Assembly: GCF_029193575.1 (NCBI RefSeq)
Contig: NZ_JARGCS010000032.1
Coordinates: 38,498-102,497, forward strand
Source: Pseudomonas entomophila
Lineage (GTDB): Bacteria; Pseudomonadota; Gammaproteobacteria; Pseudomonadales; Pseudomonadaceae
Reading direction: 5' to 3'
Length of the DNA stretch: 64,000 nt
A program made the position numbers and the translations under genes. The notes beneath the pieces are model-generated. The model had not been told where the DNA came from and made no database searches. It worked only from the letters and a program-made list of their open reading frames with translations. This document shows positions 9,164 to 16,679 of the stretch, one piece after another. Numbering within the stretch: position 1 is the first letter of the stretch; every line of letters starts with the position of its first letter.

Positions 9164-9681
9164 TTCAGTCTCCGCAAGGCCGGGGTCAGCGGCTTGCCTT
9201 CAGTCAGTTCGCGCAACGCGGCACGGGCGCGCGACAGCCGCGACATCACCGTGCCAATCGGGATTTCCAGGGCCTGGGCGACCTCCTTGTAGCTCAGCCC
9301 CTCGACACTGACCAACAGCAGCAAGGCGCGTTGCTCGCTGGGCAGGCGGGCAAAGGCCTGCAGGTCGGCCTGGGCCAGCACGATGCTCTCGGTCTCCCAG
9401 CCCATCGGCTCGTCGGCCTCCTGGCCGCGGCCGAACCAGCTCAGCCAGCGGGCATGCAGGCGATCGCGGCGTTTACCGTCGAGGAACAACCGGTAAAGGA
9501 TGGTGAACAGCCAAGCCCGCAGGCTTTCCGCCTCGCGCTGCTGGCCACTGCGGGTCAGGGCGCGCTCGACCGTGGCCTGGACCAGGTCGTCGGCGCTGCC
9601 CGTCTCGCGGGTCAGCCATAAGGCGAAGCGGCGCAGGCAGCGCAGCAGCTCTCGCCATTGTTGTTCATCCAGATCGTGCAT
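9160..9681 (-). CDS. ECF-type RNA polymerase sigma factor
   Basis: A 173-residue group 4 (ECF) sigma factor. The sigma-2 domain is at about residues 10-75 (DDLVQATVERAL; RAWLFTILYRLFLD, core-binding and -10 recognition). The sigma-4 domain is at about 110-160 (LSYKEVAQALEIPIGTVMSRLSRARAAL, the -35-reading helix-turn-helix). The start at 9681 has GAGG upstream. A promoter with the same ECF-like consensus as the one in front of the divergent catalase-like gene lies 40 bp upstream, suggesting autoregulation. It is coupled to the anti-sigma gene by a 4-bp overlap. Confidence 0.93.
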   Translation of the reverse strand: MHDLDEQQWRELLRCLRRFALWLTRETGSADDLVQATVERALTRSGQQREAESLRAWLFTILYRLFLDGKRRDRLHARWLSWFGRGQEADEPMGWETESIVLAQADLQAFARLPSEQRALLLLVSVEGLSYKEVAQALEIPIGTVMSRLSRARAALRELTEGKPLTPALRRLK

Positions 9682-9720
9682 GGTCAGGCCTCGGCCCCAT
9701 GGGCAGTCAGTGTAAGGGGC

Positions 9721-9746
9721 AGACGCGCCGACATGAAACGTATTCC
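9721..9746 (-). promoter_or_regulatory. ECF-type promoter for the sigma/anti-sigma operon
   Basis: Read on the minus strand: GGAAT (9746-9742), 16 bases, CGTCT (9725-9721). This fits the GGAA(C/T)-N16/17-CGTC pattern of ECF promoters, and it ends 39 bp before the sigma-factor ATG. It is predicted to be read by the sigma factor itself. Confidence 0.7.
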
Positions 9747-9759
9747 CCAGGCGGGAATA
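9741..9759. promoter_or_regulatory. 19-bp palindrome holding both ECF -35 elements
   Basis: TATTCCC-CAGGC-GGGAATA, 7-bp perfect arms around 5 bases. Each arm contains the -35 of one of the two divergent promoters, so the two cannot easily be occupied at once. Confidence 0.7.
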
Positions 9760-9778
9760 AATTTTTCGCCCGTTCGTC
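9754..9778 (+). promoter_or_regulatory. ECF-type promoter for the catalase-like/cytochrome b561 operon
   Basis: GGAAT (9754-9758), 16 bases, CGTC (9775-9778), with identical spacing to the divergent sigma-operon promoter. It lies 33 bp before the catalase-like ATG. Confidence 0.7.
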
Positions 9779-9811
9779 GTATGGGCTCATTCACCGACGT
9801 GGACCGTCACC

Positions 9812-10858
9812 ATGAACACTCCCCTGCAAGGCGTCGCCAAAGCCGTGCGGCTGGCCGCCATCGGCGCCGGCATCCTGGCCCTGGGCGCGGGTTTCGCCTA
9901 CGCCGCCGGCTGGATCGGCCAGCCCGCATTGACTCCGCAGCGCATCATCGACACCTTCGAGGCCCAGGCCGGCCACCACCCTGGCTACCGGAAGAACCAC
10001 GCCAAGGGCCTGTGCGTCAGTGGCTACTTCCAGAGCAGCGGCCTGGCCGAACCGCTTTCCACCGCCCGGGTGTTCAGCCAACTGCGGGTGCCGGTGATCG
10101 GCCGCTTCGCCATCGGCGGCGCCAACCCATATGCCCCGGACGCCGCAGTGCCCACCCGCAGCCTGGCGATCCAGCTGAGCAGCGACGACGGCCAGGTCTG
10201 GCGCACCGGCATGAACAACCCACCCGTCCTGGCCGTCAGCACCCCGCAGGGGTTCTACGAGCAGGTCCTGGCCGGTTCGCCGGACCCGGCCACCGGCAAG
10301 CCAGACCCGGCGAAGATCCAAGCCTTCTTCGCTGCCCACCCCGAGAGCGCGGCCTTTCGCCAGTGGTCAGCCAGCTACAAGGCCAGCGACAGCTTCGCCA
10401 GTACCGACTACAACAGCATCAATGCCTTCCGCCTGATCGACGCTGGCGGCAAGGCCCATCCAGTGCGCTGGCGCCTGGAGGCACAGACGCCTTTCGCCCC
10501 GTTGCCGGCGCAGGTCGACGACAAGCAGTTGCTCCAGCACGATCTGCAACAACGCCTGGCCAAGGGCCCACTGCGCTGGACCCTGCGCCTGACCCTGGCC
10601 GAGCCCGGCGACCCGGTCGACGACCCGGCGCGCCCATGGCCTGCCGAACGCGCCAGTATCGATGCCGGCACCTTGGTGATCGAACGGGTCGACGCCCCTG
10701 AGCAAGGCGCCTGCCGCGACCTGAACTTCGACCCGCTGATCCTTCCGCACGGTATCGAGCCGTCCGCCGACCCGATCCTCGCCGCCCGCTCGGCCGCCTA
10801 TTCCGAGTCGTTCAACCGCCGCAGCCGGGAAACCCTCGGCGCAGGAGCCCGCCCATGA
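9812..10858 (+). CDS. Catalase-family periplasmic haem protein (SrpA-like)
   Basis: A 348-residue short catalase relative. It starts with a signal anchor (AVRLAAIGAGILALGAGFAYA), so it is exported or membrane-tethered, unlike cytoplasmic catalases. The distal haem motif is present as NHAKGLCVSG (catalytic His), and a C-terminal R-S-A-A-Y supplies the likely proximal Arg-x3-Tyr ligand. It is much shorter than a true catalase (about 480 residues or more), so peroxidase activity is more likely than efficient dismutation. Its TGA overlaps the ATG of the cytochrome b561 gene, a likely electron donor. Transcription is probably driven by the divergent ECF sigma. Confidence 0.9.
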   Translation: MNTPLQGVAKAVRLAAIGAGILALGAGFAYAAGWIGQPALTPQRIIDTFEAQAGHHPGYRKNHAKGLCVSGYFQSSGLAEPLSTARVFSQLRVPVIGRFAIGGANPYAPDAAVPTRSLAIQLSSDDGQVWRTGMNNPPVLAVSTPQGFYEQVLAGSPDPATGKPDPAKIQAFFAAHPESAAFRQWSASYKASDSFASTDYNSINAFRLIDAGGKAHPVRWRLEAQTPFAPLPAQVDDKQLLQHDLQQRLAKGPLRWTLRLTLAEPGDPVDDPARPWPAERASIDAGTLVIERVDAPEQGACRDLNFDPLILPHGIEPSADPILAARSAAYSESFNRRSRETLGAGARP

Positions 10859-11388
10859 AGCCCACCGCCTTCCACCCCCTGGCCCGGTTGCTGCACTGGC
10901 TGATGGCCGCGCTGATCCTGGCGATGTTGTTCATCGGTGTGAGCATGGTCAGCGACCTGTCGAACCGCCACCCACTGCTGGTCGAGTTGCACAAGGCCAC
11001 CGGCCTGGCCCTGCTGGCCTTGGTGCTGGTGCGCATCGGCCTGCGCCTCGCCCTGCCCCACCCACCGCTGCCCGCCGACTTGCCGCCCCTGCAGCGCCTG
11101 GCCGCCAGCGCCTCGCACCGGGTGTTGTACGCGCTGATGCTGGCCATGCCGCTGCTGGGCTGGGCGATGCTTTCGGCCGGCGGCTACCCGCGTCCGCTGC
11201 AACTGCCTGCCATCGCCCCCCACGACCTGCAGTTGTACGCCGTGCTGCGCCAAGCCCACGGCTGGGCCGGCTACCTGTTGTTCGCCACCGTCCTCGCCCA
11301 CCTGGCGGCGGCGCTGGCGCACGCGCTGGTGCGCCGCGACGGCGTGCTACGCAGCATGTGGCCGGGGCCGCTGGGACGTGGCGAGTGA
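10855..11388 (+). CDS. Cytochrome b561 family protein
   Basis: A 177-residue integral membrane dihaem cytochrome with four predicted helices (around residues 10-30, 45-65, 85-110 and 135-160). His residues are placed for haem b: LLHWLMAA in helix 1, LVELHKATG before helix 2, SHRVLYAL in helix 3, and AHGWAGYLLFATVLAHL in helix 4. The ATG overlaps the stop of the catalase-like gene, so both are made together. It plausibly passes electrons from the quinol pool to the periplasmic haem protein; this is inference from the pairing. Confidence 0.9.
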   Translation: MKPTAFHPLARLLHWLMAALILAMLFIGVSMVSDLSNRHPLLVELHKATGLALLALVLVRIGLRLALPHPPLPADLPPLQRLAASASHRVLYALMLAMPLLGWAMLSAGGYPRPLQLPAIAPHDLQLYAVLRQAHGWAGYLLFATVLAHLAAALAHALVRRDGVLRSMWPGPLGRGE

Positions 11389-11464
11389 AGCGGGAAATGG
11401 GTCGACAGAGATAAAGAGGTATTACTAACATCGGGGTTTTACCTGCCTGCCCTGGAACGCCCCG

Positions 11465-12655
11465 ATGAATACCGCGAAGGACCCCGCCGCCCCCCTCGAC
11501 CTGCGCCCACTGCTGTTGGTCAACATGGCCTGCACCATGTCGATGATGGCTTTCGTCGCGCTGATCGGCCCGATCGCCCGCTTGCTGGGCATGGCCACCT
11601 GGCAGGCGGGTGCGGCCGTGACCGTGGCCGGGGTGGTCTGGGTGTTGCTCGCCCGCCCCTGGGGCCGCGCCGCCGACCGCCTGGGCCGGCGGCGCATCCT
11701 GTTGCTGGGCAGTGCGGGCTTCACCCTGGCGTACTGGCTGCTGTGCCTGTTCATCGACGGCGCTCTACGCTGGCTGCCCGGGGCGACCCTGGCCTTCGTC
11801 GGCCTGATGCTCACCCGCGGCCTGATCGGCGCCTTCTATGCCGCTCTGCCGGTGGGGGGCAACGCGCTGGTGGCCGACCACGTCGCCCCTGAGCGGCGCG
11901 CCCGCGCCATGGCCCTGCTCGGTGCGGCCAACGCCGTCGGCCTGGTGCTGGGCCCGGCGCTGGCGGCGCTGCTGGCGCGCTATAGCCTGAGCTTGCCGTT
12001 CTATCTGATGTCGTTGCTGCCAGCGGCGGCATTCGCGGTGCTGCTGTTCAAGCTCAAGCCGCACCCCCTGGCCCACAGCCATGCACCAAGCCCGGTACGG
12101 CTGAGCGACCAACGCCTGCGCAGGCCCCTGGTGGTGGCGTTCACCGCCATGCTCAGCGTGACGGTTTCGCAGATCACTGTCGGCTTCTTCGCCCTCGACC
12201 GCCTGAAGCTGGCCTCGGCCGACGCCGCCCAGGCCGCCGGTATCGCGCTGACCGCCGTGGGCGTGGCGCTGATCCTGTCGCAACTGCTGCTGCGCCGCCT
12301 GGAGTGGCCGCCACAGCGGATGATCCGCGTCGGCGCCAGCGTCTCGGCCCTGGGTTTCGCCGCAGGCGCCCTGGTGACCACAGCGCCGGCGCTGTGGGCC
12401 TGCTTCTTCGTTGCGGCCGCCGGCATGGGCTTCGTCTTCCCGGCCTTCTCGGCACTGGCGGCCAACGCCATGCATGCCTCCGAGCAGGGCGCCACCGCAG
12501 GCTCGATAAGCGCGGCCCAAGGCATGGGCGCGGTGATCGGGCCACTGGCTGGCACGCTGGTCTACGCCATCGACCCGCGCCTGCCATTCCTGGCCGTGGC
12601 CGCCCTGTTGCTGGTGGTCGGGCTATGGCCGGCGCGAGGCGACCAACGCGGCTGA
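11465..12655 (+). CDS. MFS transporter
   Basis: A 396-residue major facilitator with 12 predicted helices. The loop 2-3 signature is DRLGRRRILLLGS, and a second-half counterpart is present. The motif VGGNALVADHVAPERRARAMALLGAANAVGLVLGP in helices 4-5 (fragments of a drug:H+ antiporter-like motif C) suggests export. An XRE-cupin regulator follows 87 bp downstream on the same strand. The substrate is not known; small-molecule or drug efflux is the likeliest reading. Confidence 0.85.
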   Translation: MNTAKDPAAPLDLRPLLLVNMACTMSMMAFVALIGPIARLLGMATWQAGAAVTVAGVVWVLLARPWGRAADRLGRRRILLLGSAGFTLAYWLLCLFIDGALRWLPGATLAFVGLMLTRGLIGAFYAALPVGGNALVADHVAPERRARAMALLGAANAVGLVLGPALAALLARYSLSLPFYLMSLLPAAAFAVLLFKLKPHPLAHSHAPSPVRLSDQRLRRPLVVAFTAMLSVTVSQITVGFFALDRLKLASADAAQAAGIALTAVGVALILSQLLLRRLEWPPQRMIRVGASVSALGFAAGALVTTAPALWACFFVAAAGMGFVFPAFSALAANAMHASEQGATAGSISAAQGMGAVIGPLAGTLVYAIDPRLPFLAVAALLLVVGLWPARGDQRG

Positions 12656-12742
12656 CAAGCACAGCGCTTTGCCGTGCAGAGTGTGTTTTAATGCGATGCC
12701 CATTATTTTTGACACCTCTGATCACTCATTCTCAAGGCGGCT

Positions 12743-13288
12743 ATGGACACGGGGACACGACTCAAACTGGTGCGTGAACGCAACAACCTCTCCCAGCGGG
12801 AACTGGCCCGCCGCAGCGGCCTGACCAACTCGACGATCTCGCAGATCGAACAGAACCGGGTCAGCCCTTCGGTCAGTTCCCTGAAAAAACTCCTCGAAGG
12901 CATCCCCATGAGCCTGGCGGAGTTCTTCAGCTTCGACGAGCCGGCCCGTGAGGAGCGCTTCGTGTTTCGCGGTGGCGAGCAGCCGGACCTCGGCCGCAAC
13001 GGCCTGCGCATGTTGCTGGTCGGCGCCAGCGTCGAGGGCCGGCAGATGCGCATGCTGCGCGAACTGTATGCCCCAGGCGCCGATTCAGGTGACCCGATCG
13101 TGCATGCCGAAGGCGAGGAATGTGGCTTGGTCACCCGTGGCACCATCGAGCTGTGGGTCGATGGCCAGGTAAGCATCCTCAACTCGGGCGACGGCTACTA
13201 CATCCCCACCACCCTGCCCCACAGCTTCAAGAACATCGGCCCCGACGAGGCCGAGATCATCAGCGCCAACACCCCGGCGAACTTCTGA
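12743..13288 (+). CDS. XRE-cupin transcriptional regulator (PuuR type)
   Basis: The 181-residue protein has an N-terminal XRE helix-turn-helix at residues 5-60 (LSQRELARRSGLTNSTISQIE). A C-terminal cupin is at about 105-178 (HAEGEECGLVTRGTIELWV; GDGYYIPTTLPHSFKN), a ligand-sensing barrel. Length and layout match the PuuR/SutR family, whose members often sense polyamines, amino acids or related metabolites. It follows an MFS gene and precedes a small hypothetical gene by 6 bp. Its target could be the MFS gene or distant polyamine genes; the window does not decide. Confidence 0.85.
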   Translation: MDTGTRLKLVRERNNLSQRELARRSGLTNSTISQIEQNRVSPSVSSLKKLLEGIPMSLAEFFSFDEPAREERFVFRGGEQPDLGRNGLRMLLVGASVEGRQMRMLRELYAPGADSGDPIVHAEGEECGLVTRGTIELWVDGQVSILNSGDGYYIPTTLPHSFKNIGPDEAEIISANTPANF

Positions 13289-13294
13289 CCGACC

Positions 13295-13591
13295 ATGCCC
13301 GCCCCCAGCACCCGCGCGGTGTACCAGTGCCTGCGTGACGCCGCCCTCGGCGCGCGGGCGCTGGTGGTGCTCGACCAGCCAGGCAGCGGCCTGTTCGAAG
13401 TGGCCATCGACGGCTGGCGCCTGACGCTGGCCTGCGACGGCGAAGGCCTGGCTCATTGCCTGCATTGCCGTGATGACGAGGGCCAGACGGCAGGGCTGGA
13501 AGACTGGCAGCGCTACGGCACCAACCCCACCGACCTGTTGAGCATCTGGGAGCGCGGGCGCATCGAGCGATTGCTCGCGCCCCAGGGCTGA
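13295..13591 (+). CDS. Small hypothetical protein
   Basis: A 98-residue soluble protein starting 6 bp after the regulator gene, hence probably co-transcribed. It contains a compact alpha/beta domain (ALVVLDQPGSGLFEVAIDGW; LTLACDGEGLAHCLHCRDDEG) and ends DLLSIWERGRIERLLA. The paired Cys-x2-Cys-like segment CLHC is the only possible metal site. I do not recognise the family, though similar small proteins seem to occur in pseudomonads. Confidence 0.7.
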   Translation: MPAPSTRAVYQCLRDAALGARALVVLDQPGSGLFEVAIDGWRLTLACDGEGLAHCLHCRDDEGQTAGLEDWQRYGTNPTDLLSIWERGRIERLLAPQG

Positions 13592-13595
13592 CGCC

Positions 13596-14186
13596 TCAGG
13601 CCAGGGCCGCTTCGACGAAGTCCAACCTGTCCTGGCCAAAGAACATCTGCTCGCCGACGAAACACGTCGGCGCGCCGAACACGCCCCGCTTCACCGCATC
13701 TTCAGTCACTTGCTTGAGCACCGCCTTGACCTCGCCATCACTGGCCAGCGCTTGGAAATGCGCCGGGTCGAAGCCCGCCTCCTCCAGGGTCTGGCCCAGC
13801 ACCGCGGCATCCGCCAGGTTGCGCCGCTGCACCCAGAAGCCCCTGAACAGTGCCCCGAGCAGCGCCTCGAAGCGCTCCGGCGCGTGCAGTTGCATGCCGA
13901 GTGCCCCGCGCATCAGGTTCAGGGTGTTGATCGGAAACCCCGGCGGCAGGCCGAACGCCACGCCATAGCGGTCAGCGAAGCGCTGCAGGTCGACGAACAT
14001 GTAGCGCCCCTTGGCCGGCACCATCACGGGCGAGGCATTGCCGGTGGCTTGGAACACCCCACCGAGCAGCATCGGGCGGTACATCAGCGTGGCGCCGTGA
14101 CGGGCGCACAGGGCGGGAAGCTGGGTCCAGGCGAGGTAGCTGGCCGGGCTGCCCAGGTCAAAGAAGAACTCGACGGTCTTGCTCAT
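13596..14186 (-). CDS. DsbA-like 2-hydroxychromene-2-carboxylate isomerase family protein
   Basis: A 196-residue thioredoxin-fold protein of the kappa-GST/HCCA-isomerase type. The glutathione-contacting serine is in FFFDLGSPASYLA (Ser13), and the C-terminal GAPTCFVGEQMFFGQDRL is the cis-Pro region. There is no CxxC, which fits an isomerase or GSH-dependent enzyme rather than a disulfide oxidase. ATG 14186 has AAGGA 7 bases upstream. It is the second gene after an SDR on the minus strand, 27 bp apart, and both diverge from a TetR gene. The usual aromatic-ring degradation partners are absent, so the substrate is open. Confidence 0.85.
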   Translation of the reverse strand: MSKTVEFFFDLGSPASYLAWTQLPALCARHGATLMYRPMLLGGVFQATGNASPVMVPAKGRYMFVDLQRFADRYGVAFGLPPGFPINTLNLMRGALGMQLHAPERFEALLGALFRGFWVQRRNLADAAVLGQTLEEAGFDPAHFQALASDGEVKAVLKQVTEDAVKRGVFGAPTCFVGEQMFFGQDRLDFVEAALA

Positions 14187-14213
14187 GCTTCAGTCCTTGT
14201 GTGTGAGGGCGGG

Positions 14214-14945
14214 TTACCAGCGTTCGATCCAGGGGCGCAGGTCGAGTTCGAAGGTCCAGGCGTCGCGAGGCTGGGCGTGCAGGAACCAGTAGCTGTCGGC
14301 GATGTGCGCAGGGTCGAGGATGCCGTCCTGGTCCTTGAGGGCGTAGCGCTCGGGGAAGCTGTCGCGAATGAACGCGGTATCGATGGCACCGTCCACCACC
14401 ACGTGGGCGACATGGATGTTTCGCGGCCCCAGCTCGCGCGCCATGCTCTGGGCCAGCGCCCGCAGGGCGTGCTTGGCCCCGGCGAAGGCGGCGAAGCCGG
14501 CGGCGCCACGGGTGCCGGCGGTGGCGCCGGTGAAGAGGATGGTGCCGCGTTCGCGGGTGACCATGCGCCGGGCCACGGCCTGGGCGGTGAGGAAGCCGGC
14601 GAAGCAGGCCATTTCCCAGATCTTGAAGTATTTGCGTGGGGTTTCTTCGAGGATCGAGCACGGCACGTTGGCGCCGATATTGAAGACGAAGGCGTCGATG
14701 GGGCCGATGTCGCGCTCGATGGTTTCGACCAGTTCGGCGACCTCCTCTTCCTTGCGCGCGTCGGAGCCGAAACCGTGGGCCTGGCCACCGGCGGCGCGGA
14801 TTTCGTCCACCAGCGGTTGCAGCTTCTCGGCCTGGCGGCGGGTGACGCAGGCCACGTAGCCTTCGCGGGCGAAGCGCTTGGCGATCTCACCGCCGGTGGC
14901 GTCGCCGGCGCCGATGATCAGGGCGACTTTTTGTTGTTGTGCCAT
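14214..14945 (-). CDS. Short-chain dehydrogenase/reductase with altered catalytic motif
   Basis: A 243-residue Rossmann-fold protein. The nucleotide-binding motif is at residues 11-20 (IGAGDATGGE), and the FNIGAN stretch matches the SDR NNAG. The expected catalytic Tyr-x3-Lys reads FAGAK (Phe154, Lys158), and the catalytic Ser position falls in a Gly-Ala-Thr-Ala-Gly run. A normal SDR hydride transfer with Tyr as acid is therefore unlikely. The start at 14945 has AGGAGG upstream. The gene diverges from a TetR regulator and is followed by the isomerase-like gene. It may be a divergent enzyme or a binding protein. Confidence 0.88.
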   Translation of the reverse strand: MAQQQKVALIIGAGDATGGEIAKRFAREGYVACVTRRQAEKLQPLVDEIRAAGGQAHGFGSDARKEEEVAELVETIERDIGPIDAFVFNIGANVPCSILEETPRKYFKIWEMACFAGFLTAQAVARRMVTRERGTILFTGATAGTRGAAGFAAFAGAKHALRALAQSMARELGPRNIHVAHVVVDGAIDTAFIRDSFPERYALKDQDGILDPAHIADSYWFLHAQPRDAWTFELDLRPWIERW

Positions 14946-14985
14946 GGTGCCTCCTCTGTGGTGGGTCTGTTCGAGCCCAATTAAT

Positions 14986-14997
14986 AAACGATCATTT
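14986..14997. promoter_or_regulatory. Candidate TetR operator
   Basis: AAACGATCATTT is a 12-bp palindrome with one mismatch, in the 110-bp divergent gap between the SDR and TetR genes. A second TAAACGA copy follows at 15001. The position between -35 and start on both sides fits a repressor site. Confidence 0.5.
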
Positions 14998-15055
14998 AGT
15001 AAACGAACGCTATGCTATGATCCGCCCACCGTCAAGCCAGCGCGAGGTTCCACGG

Positions 15056-15619
15056 ATGCGCTATTCCACCGACCACAAACAACAGACCCGCGACAAATTG
15101 CTCGCCAGCAGCGGCGCGCTGGCCAAGCGCGGCGGGTTCGCCAGCACCGGCGTCGCCGGGCTGATGAAGGCCATCGGCCTCACTGGCGGCGCCTTCTATA
15201 ACCACTTCCCGTCCAAGGATGACCTGTTCACCGAGGTGGTGCGCCGCGAGCTGTCCAACAGCCCCCTCGCCCGCCTGGCCAGCAAGGGCGCCGACCGCCA
15301 GCACCTGCGCCGTTGCCTGACGCAATACCTGAGCCTGGCCCACCTGCACAATGCCGAAGGCGGCTGCCCGCTGCCGCCGCTGGGCGTGGAGATCGCCCGC
15401 GCCGAGCGCCCGGTGCGCGAGGAAGCCGAGCACTGGCTGGTCGAACTGCATGCGTTGTGGAGCCAGACCCTCGACGATGAACACCTGGCCTGGGCGTTGA
15501 TCAGCCAGTGCGTGGGCGCCCTGGTGGTGGGGCGCATGCTGGCCAGCGAGGCGGTCCAGACCCAAGTGCTTGCCGCCAGCCAACAGTTCGTCGACAGGGC
15601 CCTGGATGAAAACCGCTAG
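15056..15619 (+). CDS. TetR family transcriptional regulator
   Basis: A 187-residue regulator. The N-terminal TetR helix-turn-helix is at about residues 12-55 (TGVAGLMKAIGLTGGAFYNHFPSKDDLF), followed by an all-helical ligand domain. I chose ATG 15056 with GAGG 8 bases upstream; an in-frame extension back to 14939 would overlap the operator region and the SDR start. It very likely controls the divergent SDR/isomerase pair. Its 3' end overlaps the start of the DUF4157 gene by 14 bp in a different frame. Confidence 0.9.
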   Translation: MRYSTDHKQQTRDKLLASSGALAKRGGFASTGVAGLMKAIGLTGGAFYNHFPSKDDLFTEVVRRELSNSPLARLASKGADRQHLRRCLTQYLSLAHLHNAEGGCPLPPLGVEIARAERPVREEAEHWLVELHALWSQTLDDEHLAWALISQCVGALVVGRMLASEAVQTQVLAASQQFVDRALDENR

Positions 15620-16199
15620 CCTGTTGCTGGGCCTGGCCCTGAGCCTGCCCGTGCACGCCGATGAGGCCTGCCCGCCGGGCCAGTACCCGGTGTGCCTGAT
15701 GGGCTGCTTCTGCGCCCCGATCGACCCCGGCCAGGCCGGGCAGGTGCTGGCCGATGTCGAGCGCATGGCCAGCGCCAGCCTGGTGTTCGCTTTGCAGCAG
15801 GCGCGAGATGAAGCCACGGCGGCGGGCAGTGAGCCGATTCCCTTGCACATCCGGGCACAACTTGAACCGTGGTACGACTTCGCCGTGCTCGACGCGGTGC
15901 GCTATCGGGTGGGCGACCCGCAGCAATTCAGCGCGGCCAATGCGCTGTTGCACAACCCGGATGTGAATGCCGTGACGCTGATCGACACCGTGATCTTCCG
16001 CCGCACGCAGGATGCCGAGGACAACGTGGCGCTATGGGCCCACGAGCTCAAGCATGTGCAGCAGTATCAGCAGTTGGGGGTGGAGGCGTTCGCCCAGCGC
16101 TATACGCGGGACTACAACGCGCTGGAGGGGCCGGCCTATGCCATCGAGGCCGAGGTGGCGAAGGCGCTGCGCGAGCGGCGGTCGGGGCAGGCGCGCTGA
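15606..16199 (+). CDS. Exported DUF4157-like protein with HELKH motif
   Basis: A 197-residue protein. A signal peptide (KTASLLLGLALSLPVHA) is followed by a short Cys-rich segment with four Cys (DEACPPGQYPVCLMGCFCAP) and a mostly helical domain. The motif WAHELKHVQQYQQLG at about residues 142-156 is the H-E-x-x-H-like core of the DUF4157/eCIS-core family, where it resembles a zinc-metallopeptidase site; a downstream Glu-rich segment (EAEVAKAL) could give a third ligand. It starts inside the end of the TetR gene, so expression is probably coupled. Its function is not known. Confidence 0.75.
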   Translation: MKTASLLLGLALSLPVHADEACPPGQYPVCLMGCFCAPIDPGQAGQVLADVERMASASLVFALQQARDEATAAGSEPIPLHIRAQLEPWYDFAVLDAVRYRVGDPQQFSAANALLHNPDVNAVTLIDTVIFRRTQDAEDNVALWAHELKHVQQYQQLGVEAFAQRYTRDYNALEGPAYAIEAEVAKALRERRSGQAR

Positions 16200-16216
16200 T
16201 TAAGTGGCTGGGTTTA

Positions 16217-16265
16217 CCGGCCCTACGCGGGGCAAGCCCGCGCCTACAAAGGATAGGGCCGGCAC
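16217..16265. repeat. REP element
   Basis: A single REP (ccggccctacgcggggcaag) followed by a short inverted ggatagggccgg half, located between the convergent DUF4157 and response-regulator genes. Confidence 0.75.
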
Positions 16266-16271
16266 CTGGCA

Positions 16272-16649
16272 TCACCGCAACAACGCCTGGATCTGATCAC
16301 GCAGGCTGTCGAGATCGAACGGCTTGGCCAGGATCGGCGCCTGGCGCGCGATCGGGCTGCCGGACTCGAGGATCTCCGCCGGGTAGCCGCTGATGAAGAT
16401 CACCTTCAGGTCTGGCCGCAGCTTCACCGCAGGCTCGGCGATCTCCACCCCGGAAATCCCGCCCGGCAAGCGGAAGTCGGTGACCATCAGGTCCAGGTGC
16501 GGCTTGCTGGCGAGGATCTCGAACGCCTGCTCGCCATCCTCGGCCACCAGCACGTGGTAGCCCTCGCCTGACAGGTAGTCCCGCAGGATCATGCGGATCG
16601 CCGGCTCATCCTCGACGACCAGCACCACGTCTTGTGCATCTTCACTCAT
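16272..16649 (-). CDS. Single-domain response regulator
   Basis: A 125-residue stand-alone receiver. The acidic pocket is at VVEDEPAIRM (about residues 11-20), the phosphorylatable aspartate is Asp58 (VTDFRLPGG), the conserved Ser lies in FISGYPAE, and the Lys is in ILAKPFD. There is no output domain, so it works like CheY or as a phosphorelay intermediate. It is the last gene of the five-gene signalling operon that starts at 22769 and lies 30 bp after the REC-histidine kinase. Confidence 0.92.
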   Translation of the reverse strand: MSEDAQDVVLVVEDEPAIRMILRDYLSGEGYHVLVAEDGEQAFEILASKPHLDLMVTDFRLPGGISGVEIAEPAVKLRPDLKVIFISGYPAEILESGSPIARQAPILAKPFDLDSLRDQIQALLR

Positions 16650-16679
16650 GACAACGCCTTGACTCTCGAAAGGTTGGCA

